The translations under genes and the position numbers were made by a program. A stretch of DNA of 12,041 nt from Campylobacteraceae bacterium (lineage in GTDB: Bacteria; Campylobacterota; Campylobacteria; Campylobacterales; Sulfurovaceae), in assembly GCA_027030605.1 (NCBI GenBank), contig JALVEV010000103.1, positions 1 to 12,041 on the forward strand, written 5' to 3'. Position 1 is the first letter of the stretch. Each line of letters opens with the position of its first letter. This document shows positions 6,436 to 12,041 of this stretch, in pieces. Under the pieces are notes generated by a model. The model saw only the letters and a list, made by a program, of their open reading frames with translations, had not been told where the DNA came from and searched no databases.

Positions 6436-6441
6436 AAGGAG
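6436..6441 (+). promoter_or_regulatory. Strong Shine-Dalgarno that decides a TTG start
   Basis: AAGGAG ends five nt before TTG 6447-6449. No in-frame ATG or GTG lies between this site and the conserved N-terminus, so the rare TTG is the only reasonable start of the methyltransferase. Confidence 0.75.
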
Positions 6442-6446
6442 TTCAT

Positions 6447-7142
6447 TTGTATCTATATCAGCCATGTAGTGGTTATGCTTACAATAGCGACTCCATATTT
6501 TTGTATGATTTTATTAGCCAATTTAAACCAAAAGGTCGACTTCTTGATGTTGGCTGTGGTGTAGGAGTTATATCGTTACTTTTAACAAGAGATTTTCCTA
6601 TTAAGACAGATATTATTGATAAACAAGAACTTATGCTTAACTATGCTAAACATAACTTCTCTCTTAATAACCTAGAGGTTACTGCTTACTTAGGTGATTT
6701 TCAAGAGTTTCAAGAGAATATAAAGTATGACTTTATTGTCTCAAATCCTCCATTTTATGATAGTAATGTCATTCAATCTCAAAATGAACACTTAAATATT
6801 GCCCGTTATGCTCATCATCTTCCTATTGAGGAGTTTATTCAAAAAGCTAAGAAACTTCTTAAACCTAGAGGCTACCTTATCTTCTGTTATGATGCAAAAC
6901 AGATTGACAAATTACTATATAGCTTAAGAGAAGAGAGAATCAACCCTGAAACGATACGTTTTGTTCACTCTAAAATAGATAGAGAATCGAAGCTTGTTAT
7001 GATTGCAGCACGGTTAAATTCTAAATCTTTAACAAAAATTTTGCCTCCTCTTATTGTATTTAATGAAAAAAGTGTCTATAATAGAGAAGCAAAAAAAGCT
7101 TTTGAGAAAGCGGGGACACAAAGTATCAAGGGAGATTATTAG
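6447..7142 (+). CDS. tRNA1(Val) (adenine-N6)-methyltransferase-like protein (TrmN6/YfiC family)
   Basis: The 231-residue product has class I SAM methyltransferase motifs: LLDVGCGVGVISLLL (SAM-binding loop, 34-40), an acidic turn IIDKQE, and NPPFY (100-104), the N-(D)PPY/F motif of enzymes that methylate exocyclic amino groups. NPPFYD, the early NSDSIFLYDFI stretch and the overall size fit the YfiC/TrmN6 family, which makes m6A37 in tRNA1(Val). The substrate is inferred by family only; N5-glutamine or other N6 methylation remain possible. Translation starts at TTG with AAGGAG five nt upstream. It is the first gene of a five-gene run; the next gene starts three nt after its TAG. Confidence 0.82.
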   Translation: MYLYQPCSGYAYNSDSIFLYDFISQFKPKGRLLDVGCGVGVISLLLTRDFPIKTDIIDKQELMLNYAKHNFSLNNLEVTAYLGDFQEFQENIKYDFIVSNPPFYDSNVIQSQNEHLNIARYAHHLPIEEFIQKAKKLLKPRGYLIFCYDAKQIDKLLYSLREERINPETIRFVHSKIDRESKLVMIAARLNSKSLTKILPPLIVFNEKSVYNREAKKAFEKAGTQSIKGDY

Positions 7143-7145
7143 TTT

Positions 7146-7526
7146 ATGAAAAGCAGTATCATCTCAGAGGATGGCTATAGTTATCAATTTAGCCCATCTG
7201 CATGTGACACCTGTGGGGGTGCATGTTGTACAGGGGCGAGTGGTTATATTTGGGCAAAATACCCAGAAATAGAGAAGATGGCAGATTTTTTGAACTTAAC
7301 AATAGAAGAGTTTGCCTCAAACTATCTTAAAAAAGTTAAACATCGCTACTCTTTAGTTGAAAAACAACTAGACGATAATAACTTTGCCTGTATTTTTTTT
7401 AATAATGAATTAAAAGAGTGTAGCATATATGATGTTCGACCTAGACAGTGTCGTACATTTCCTTTTTGGGAGACGTTTAAAAATAATGAAAAAGAGGTAA
7501 AAAACGAGTGTCCAGGAATAATATAA
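7146..7526 (+). CDS. YkgJ-family cysteine cluster protein
   Basis: The 126-residue protein carries the family pattern CDTCGGACC (Cys20, 23, 27, 28), then Cys82, the block CSIYDVRPRQCRTFPFW (Cys92, Cys102) and a final ECPG (Cys122): eight cysteines, expected to bind zinc or iron (or an Fe-S cluster). The biochemical role of the family is not settled. The ATG lies three nt after the methyltransferase stop, with AAGGGAG at 7128-7134 inside that gene. Its last 19 nt overlap the following lipoprotein gene, which implies coupled translation. It is full length for the family and looks intact. Confidence 0.85.
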   Translation: MKSSIISEDGYSYQFSPSACDTCGGACCTGASGYIWAKYPEIEKMADFLNLTIEEFASNYLKKVKHRYSLVEKQLDDNNFACIFFNNELKECSIYDVRPRQCRTFPFWETFKNNEKEVKNECPGII

Positions 7527-8869
7527 TAAATAAAATTATCATTGGTTATATGGGGGCTACAGCTCTATATCTTATTGGGTGTAGTAGTACATATCATGTA
7601 CCAAGTAGTAGTAAAGTGGTTATCAATAAAGAGGAGCTTCCAACCTACAATCCTAAAATTTTTTCAAAAAAGAAAAAGAGTCAATCAATACCAAATGAAG
7701 ACCAGTTAATCATAAAAGCAATTTGGTTAGAAGAGCAACACAACTATAGAGAGAGCCATAAACTCTATGCTGAACTTTATGATAAAACAGATAAAGAGGA
7801 GTACCTACTTAAAGAGCTTACAACCGCTCACTATGCTGGTGTTCTTTCAAAAAATTTACCCCAATTAAAAAAATATATTGAAGAACATCCTGAGAACTTA
7901 CAAGCAAAAAGGCTCTTGCTCTCTTTTAATCTTAAACGTAAAAAATTTAATCAAGCTAAAATGATTGGTGAAAAATTAGTTCAGCAGTCAAAACAGGCTA
8001 TTGACTATGAACTTGCTGCGAACCCTTATATTTTTACTGCCGATTATCAAAAAGCTGTTTCCCTACTAGAAAAAGCTTATCAAAGTACTAAAAATGAAGA
8101 TATTTTATTAAAAATAGTTGCTATTGAGATTAACTATCTCCATCAAATAGATAAAGCCATAGAGAGGCTAGAAGAGCATCGTAAAAATGAAGGGTGTAGT
8201 GAAAAAATCTGTTTACAACTCGTTAGTATCTATGTCCAACAAAACCGTATTGAGAGACTTATCCCTATCTATAAAGCTCTAGCTATGGCTACTAAAAAAG
8301 AGATTTATATTGAAAAGCTTATTGAGAGCTATATTTATAACAAAGACTTAGATGGTGCTATAAATTTTTTAGAAAATGAGTATAGAAACGATACCCTACT
8401 ATATTCACTCTATATGGAAAATAAACTATATAGTAAAGCCCATAAATTAGCACAAAAACTTCTTCAAACCACTAATGCCCCAAAGTGGTATGCAGAATCA
8501 GCCATATCACTCTATGAATCACTAAATAATAGTAATGATAAAGAGGCATTAAAAAAAGTTGTTGAAGAGTTTGAAAAAGCACTTCGTTCAGGTATCCATA
8601 ACCCTGTCTATCTTAACTACTATGGCTATATATTAATAGATAAAGATATTGATATTAATAAGGGTCTAAATATCATTAAAAAAGCACTAACCCAAGAGCC
8701 TGAAAACACCTATTTTTTAGACTCTTTAGCATGGGGTGAGTATAAACTTGGAGAGTGTTCAAAGGCCTATAAAACCATGAAAAAAGTAGTTGAGGTTGAG
8801 GGTCTTAAAGAGAAAGAGATTATTGAGCATTGGAATGCAATCAATAATCAATGTAAAACAGATAAATAA
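7508..8869 (+). CDS. TPR-repeat lipoprotein
   Basis: The 453-residue protein starts at GTG 7508, inside the end of the YkgJ gene, with AGAGG at 7493-7497. A hydrophobic N-terminus ends in a lipobox LIGC (Cys25), so it should be lipid-anchored outside the cytoplasm. After a Lys/Ser-rich linker it is almost entirely paired helices of TPR type: for example SHKLYAELYDKTDKEEYLLKE, YQKAVSLLEKAYQSTKNED and, clearest, a C-terminal pair with NPVYLNYYGYILID and TYFLDSLAWGEYKLGECSKAYKTMKK. TPR lipoproteins usually serve as scaffolds in envelope assembly; the partner is not visible. The next gene, trpC, starts 12 nt downstream. Confidence 0.82.
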   Translation: MSRNNIINKIIIGYMGATALYLIGCSSTYHVPSSSKVVINKEELPTYNPKIFSKKKKSQSIPNEDQLIIKAIWLEEQHNYRESHKLYAELYDKTDKEEYLLKELTTAHYAGVLSKNLPQLKKYIEEHPENLQAKRLLLSFNLKRKKFNQAKMIGEKLVQQSKQAIDYELAANPYIFTADYQKAVSLLEKAYQSTKNEDILLKIVAIEINYLHQIDKAIERLEEHRKNEGCSEKICLQLVSIYVQQNRIERLIPIYKALAMATKKEIYIEKLIESYIYNKDLDGAINFLENEYRNDTLLYSLYMENKLYSKAHKLAQKLLQTTNAPKWYAESAISLYESLNNSNDKEALKKVVEEFEKALRSGIHNPVYLNYYGYILIDKDIDINKGLNIIKKALTQEPENTYFLDSLAWGEYKLGECSKAYKTMKKVVEVEGLKEKEIIEHWNAINNQCKTDK

Positions 8870-8881
8870 AAAGGTAAACAA

Positions 8882-9685
8882 GTGGCAAAAATCTTAGATG
8901 AGATTATAAAAAAAACAAAAGCAGATTTAGAGAAGAGAAAAGTAGACTACCCTTTAGAGTGGCTTGGTCGCTCTTTGTCTCTTAACCCATTTCCTCCTAG
9001 AGATATCTACTCTGTGCTTAAATCAACTGAGGAGAATCCTTATCGAATTATTGCAGAGGTTAAAAAAGCGAGTCCTAGTAAGGGAGTTATTAGAGAAGAT
9101 TTTGACCCAATGGCTATTGGTCAAGCTTATGAAAGGGGGGGAGCTGACTCACTCTCTATCTTAACAGAACCTCACTTTTTTCAAGGGGACAAAGAGTACT
9201 TAGGTATGGTTAGACGTTACACCTCTATTCCCCTACTTCGTAAAGACTTTATTGTAGACAAATACCAGATTGTTGAAGCTTTAGCTTATGGAGCTGACTA
9301 CATCTTACTGATTGCTACTGCACTTAGTCGTAAAGAGTTAAAAGAGCTACTAAACTATGCTAGACACCTAGGTATGGAGGCTTTAGTTGAGATACACAAC
9401 AAAATGGACCTAACAAAAGCTATCTTTGCAGGAGCAGATATTATTGGAATTAACCACCGTAACCTTGAGACCTTTGAGATGGATATGACTCTAAGTGAGC
9501 GACTTATCCCTCTTATTCCTAAAAACAAAATTATTGTAGCTGAGAGTGGTATTAACAATCATGAGACAGTAAAAGAGCTATCTAAAGTGGGAGCAGATGC
9601 CTTTTTAGTAGGTGAACACTTTATGCGTCAAGATGACATAACATCAGCTATAAAAGAGCTAAAATATGGAAGCGTAAATGGTTAA
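8882..9685 (+). CDS. trpC: Indole-3-glycerol phosphate synthase
   Basis: The 267-residue enzyme closes CdRP to indole-3-glycerol phosphate in tryptophan synthesis (cytoplasm). All catalytic blocks of the TIM barrel are present: IIAEVKKASPSKG with Glu59 and Lys61, LLRKDFIVD with Lys121, ALVEIHN with Glu170, GINHRNL with Asn194, and VAESGI with Ser222, followed by the phosphate-binding GADAFLVGEHFM. It is monofunctional, with no TrpF fusion. The start is GTG, with AAAGG at 8870-8874, seven nt upstream. No other trp gene is in the window; it sits between a TPR lipoprotein and a dehydrogenase, overlapping the latter by 8 nt. Confidence 0.96.
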   Translation: MAKILDEIIKKTKADLEKRKVDYPLEWLGRSLSLNPFPPRDIYSVLKSTEENPYRIIAEVKKASPSKGVIREDFDPMAIGQAYERGGADSLSILTEPHFFQGDKEYLGMVRRYTSIPLLRKDFIVDKYQIVEALAYGADYILLIATALSRKELKELLNYARHLGMEALVEIHNKMDLTKAIFAGADIIGINHRNLETFEMDMTLSERLIPLIPKNKIIVAESGINNHETVKELSKVGADAFLVGEHFMRQDDITSAIKELKYGSVNG

Positions 9686-10493
9686 TATTGTCATTACAGG
9701 TTGCTCTACAGGTATTGGTTTAGAGACAGCCAAGTATCTAAAATCAAAAGGATATAAAGTCTATCCTACAGTTAAAAATGAAGCTCATATTCCACTTCTA
9801 CAGAAGATGGGATTTGAGAATGTCATGAAATTAGATGTAAGAAACTCATTTGAGATTGCAGAAGTAATCGCCTCTGTCTTAGTCGAAGATGGAAAGATTG
9901 ATGTTTGGTTTAACAATGCAGGGTTTGGACAAGCAGGAGCCATTGAAGATATTGAGACACATATCTTAAGAGAGCAGTTTGAGACCAATGTTTTTGGTCT
10001 ACATGAGTCTACACGACAGATTATCCCTGTTATGAGAAGACAAGGGCATGGAAAGATTATCCAACACTCCTCTGTTTTAGGTTTAGTCTCACTCTTTGGA
10101 CGTGGAGCTTACAATGCTAGTAAGTACGCTATAGAGGGCTTAACGGACACTTTAAGATTAGAGCTTAAAGATACCAATATTCACCCTGTTCTACTCAACA
10201 CTGGACCCATTACGAGTTCATTTAGAAAAACTGCTATGAAGAGACTTCAAGAAAATATAGATATTGAAAACTCTGTATTTAAAGAGCATTACCTTCGAAA
10301 CTTAGCTAAAGAGAAGAGCGAAGTACCTTTTAACGAAGAACCTATTGCTGTTGCTAAGGTAGTAGAGAAGATTATATTGACATCAAAACCAAAACCTCGC
10401 TACTACATTACAAAAGCAACCTATCTTTTGGGGTATTTGAAACGAATTTTGAGTACTTCGGCTCTTGATAGGGTTTTAAGTAAGGTGGGGTAA
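9678..10493 (+). CDS. Short-chain dehydrogenase/reductase (SDR family, NAD(P)-dependent)
   Basis: The 271-residue protein has the classical SDR set: cofactor loop TGCSTGIG (7-14), LDV (52-54), NNAG (79-82), the catalytic Ser in HSSVLG (131-132) and YNASK (Tyr145, Lys149), then an NTGPI stretch in the place of the usual PG motif. It should oxidise or reduce a carbonyl or hydroxyl compound; the substrate is unknown. The ATG overlaps the end of trpC by 8 nt, with GGAAG at 9668-9672, so it is the last gene of the five-gene run. Its 3' end overlaps the convergent bioV gene by 18 nt and no terminator is visible. Confidence 0.88.
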   Translation: MVNIVITGCSTGIGLETAKYLKSKGYKVYPTVKNEAHIPLLQKMGFENVMKLDVRNSFEIAEVIASVLVEDGKIDVWFNNAGFGQAGAIEDIETHILREQFETNVFGLHESTRQIIPVMRRQGHGKIIQHSSVLGLVSLFGRGAYNASKYAIEGLTDTLRLELKDTNIHPVLLNTGPITSSFRKTAMKRLQENIDIENSVFKEHYLRNLAKEKSEVPFNEEPIAVAKVVEKIILTSKPKPRYYITKATYLLGYLKRILSTSALDRVLSKVG

Positions 10494-10997
10494 TAAAAGA
10501 TGCCCCCTACCCTTAAACAGATAAACAGGAACCAACCCTGAAAAAAACTCATAACTTTTCTCTAAATCTACTATTTTATCCCTATCTCCCATAAAAACCT
10601 CAATAATCATACCTCTCTCTAAAAGTTCAAGAATCTTCTCTTTTTCCCAAACATAACTAAGAAGAGCCTCTAACTCCTCATAATCTCCTTCACAAACATA
10701 GCTACTTAAATCTACAGATGATGGATAGGCTACATTTTTTAAAAACTGCTCACTATATGCATCTTTATCTGCTTTAAAATAACGAAGTTGTGTCTTAATA
10801 AAAGATTTTTTATGATTTTGGAAAAAAGCAGGAGAGATAAGCACCAATCTATCGACTCGTTCTGTAGTATTGTAGACATATTCAAATGCCTTTTGAGCTC
10901 CATAGGAGAATCCTCCTACACTATACTCACTCTCTATAAGTTGCTCTTTAAAGAACTCCTCTTCATTGCAGAGTGAAAAACCGTTAAAATACCTCAT
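10476..10997 (-). CDS. bioV: Pimeloyl-ACP methyl ester esterase, BioV type
   Basis: This 173-residue protein is a minimal alpha/beta hydrolase. The nucleophile elbow is GGFSYGAQKA with Ser31; IIEVFMGDRDKIVD gives Asp140 (or Asp138) and KGRGHLLL gives His166, a full Ser-Asp-His triad. The opening MRYFNGF, the GFSxGAxKAxEYxYN block and the ending resemble, from memory, Helicobacter pylori BioV (about 171 aa), which removes the methyl group from pimeloyl-ACP methyl ester before BioF in biotin synthesis. Normal hydrolases of this fold are much longer, so the short length itself points to BioV. It starts within the last 14 nt of the FtsH-like gene, with AAAAGGT at 11005-11011. BioG-like esterases are the main alternative. 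Confidence 0.75.
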   Translation of the reverse strand: MRYFNGFSLCNEEEFFKEQLIESEYSVGGFSYGAQKAFEYVYNTTERVDRLVLISPAFFQNHKKSFIKTQLRYFKADKDAYSEQFLKNVAYPSSVDLSSYVCEGDYEELEALLSYVWEKEKILELLERGMIIEVFMGDRDKIVDLEKSYEFFSGLVPVYLFKGRGHLLLPHLT

Positions 10998-12041
10998 CTA
11001 AAATACCTTTTGTTTGAACAGGAGAAATAGACTCATTCTCCAAGAGATACTCTCGTACCTTCTCTACAACTTGTTCCATTTTAGAGAGTAGAGAGGTTAC
11101 CTCCTCTGTTGAGTTAGCAAGTAGTGTCTGTGCATGAAGAGCTGTTGAGAAGTACTCTTCGCTCATGGCATACTCCTCTACAATAGTTTGAGCTAAAATC
11201 TTTGCAGCCTTAATATCCTCTTTAGCATTAGTAAAGAGTTCACCATACTTTGTCTGTGTAGCAATACGTCCTGCTAAAAGCACCTTTACCTCATTTTCTA
11301 ACATGGTCTTAGAGAGAATCTCATTGTGATGAGGTATAAAGCTAGAAGAGATAATCCCTATCTTCTCATAGTTCACCTCTAACCAAGTTGCTGTTACAGC
11401 TTTAGCAGCTTGGTAAAGAGCTTGAATCTGTCGCTCTTCATCGGTAAAACTTTGAATTTTATGTTTTCCTAGTAGTACTTTATCTTTAACTGCTTCTATA
11501 TCTTTATTAGTAATAGTACTATTTCCAAAACGTAATGCATAGAGTGCTGCTTCATTAATTAGTGTAGCAAGTGCTGCCGAGTTAAATCCAATGGTCATTC
11601 TAGCTACTTTTTCAGTATCTACACTATGTTTTTTAGACTTTAAGTTAAGAGCAACAATCGCCTCTCTCTCTTTAAAATCGGGTAGAGGAATATGTACTCG
11701 TCGGTCAAAACGTCCAGAGCGTAAAAGTGCTTCATCTAACACCTCTATTTTATTGGTTGCGGCAATCACCATAACCCCTGAACTCTCCTCAAACCCATCC
11801 ATCTCAGTCAAGAGTTGGTTTAGTGTTGCCTCTCTCTCCTCATTGTTCTGCACACCACGACTCTTTCCAACTGCATCTATCTCATCTATAAAGATAATAC
11901 TAGGAGCCATCTCCTTTGCTTTTGCAAAGAGTTCACTAACCCTTTTTGCTCCCATACCCACATATATCTGTACAAACGATGCCGCACTTTGATAGAAAAA
12001 TGGAACATTTGCCTCTCCTGCTACAGCTTTAGCAATTAATG
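10984..12041 (-). CDS. FtsH-like AAA+ protein with a degenerate protease site (5' end outside window)
   Basis: About 351 C-terminal residues are visible; the frame is open to the right edge, reading LIAKAVAGEANVPFF, which normally follows Walker A at once. Pore-loop FVQIYVG, Walker B IIFIDEIDAVG and the second region of homology with LLRSGRFDRRVHIPLPD are intact, so ATPase activity is plausible. The zinc signature HEAGHAVTA of FtsH is here YQAAKAVTA (11401-11415): both His ligands and the catalytic Glu are gone. The third ligand position is still Asp (NAKEDIKAA), and GGRAAEE has become AGRIATQ. The C-terminal part is also shorter than in FtsH. I infer a membrane-bound pseudoprotease, perhaps a chaperone or unfoldase. 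It is upstream of and overlaps bioV. Confidence 0.85.
   Translation of the reverse strand, partial: LIAKAVAGEANVPFFYQSAASFVQIYVGMGAKRVSELFAKAKEMAPSIIFIDEIDAVGKSRGVQNNEEREATLNQLLTEMDGFEESSGVMVIAATNKIEVLDEALLRSGRFDRRVHIPLPDFKEREAIVALNLKSKKHSVDTEKVARMTIGFNSAALATLINEAALYALRFGNSTITNKDIEAVKDKVLLGKHKIQSFTDEERQIQALYQAAKAVTATWLEVNYEKIGIISSSFIPHHNEILSKTMLENEVKVLLAGRIATQTKYGELFTNAKEDIKAAKILAQTIVEEYAMSEEYFSTALHAQTLLANSTEEVTSLLSKMEQVVEKVREYLLENESISPVQTKGILDEVF

Noticed and set aside
8882..9685. Part of a trp operon or attenuator-controlled unit
   Set aside because: No other trp gene, leader peptide with Trp codons or attenuator stem is present around it.
11591..11992. 133-aa plus-strand open frame
   Set aside because: It lies entirely opposite the FtsH-like gene, whose AAA+ motifs are unmistakable; the open frame is a codon-bias shadow.

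Overview
The window looks like ordinary chromosome from an AT-rich bacterium (about one third GC by eye), most likely a free-living Campylobacterota such as a Sulfurimonas or Sulfurovum relative. This is inferred from protein style: a BioV-type esterase beside an FtsH-like gene, an epsilon-type tRNA1(Val) methyltransferase followed by a YkgJ Cys-cluster protein, a bacterial Bpt aminoacyl-transferase, and tightly packed, overlapping genes. I see no phage, IS, CRISPR, tRNA or rRNA.

Layout. (1) 1-1072, minus strand: a 49-aa membrane peptide, a small lipoprotein whose frame continues 29 codons beyond its TAA stop, and the NMN adenylyltransferase half of a probable NadM-Nudix fusion running off the left edge. 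(2) 1172-4863: gdhA (minus) and purL (plus) diverge from a 101-bp AT-rich gap. (3) 4864-6374, minus strand: a secreted four-cysteine protein of unknown function, then the N-degron transferase bpt; two back-to-back hairpins separate purL from this block. (4) 6447-10493, plus strand: a compact five-gene run with gaps of at most 12 nt or overlaps: TTG-started methyltransferase, YkgJ-family protein, TPR lipoprotein, trpC, short-chain dehydrogenase. (5) 10476-12041, minus strand: an FtsH-like AAA+ protein (5' end outside the window) overlapping a small pimeloyl-ACP methyl ester esterase of the BioV type, which overlaps the dehydrogenase tail to tail.

How the genes work together. Several are central metabolism: ammonia assimilation (gdhA), purines (purL), tryptophan (trpC), NAD (nadM) and biotin (bioV). 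The five-gene plus run mixes tRNA modification, metal binding, envelope and amino acid genes, and looks like a shared transcript rather than one pathway.

The most interesting item is the FtsH homologue at the right edge. Its AAA+ motor motifs are intact, but the zinc-protease signature HEAGH reads YQAAK, so it should be a pseudoprotease. It is translationally linked to bioV, a gene described as restricted to Helicobacter. Other points worth checking are the possible nonsense-interrupted lipoprotein, the 49-aa membrane peptide and the hairpin pair after purL.
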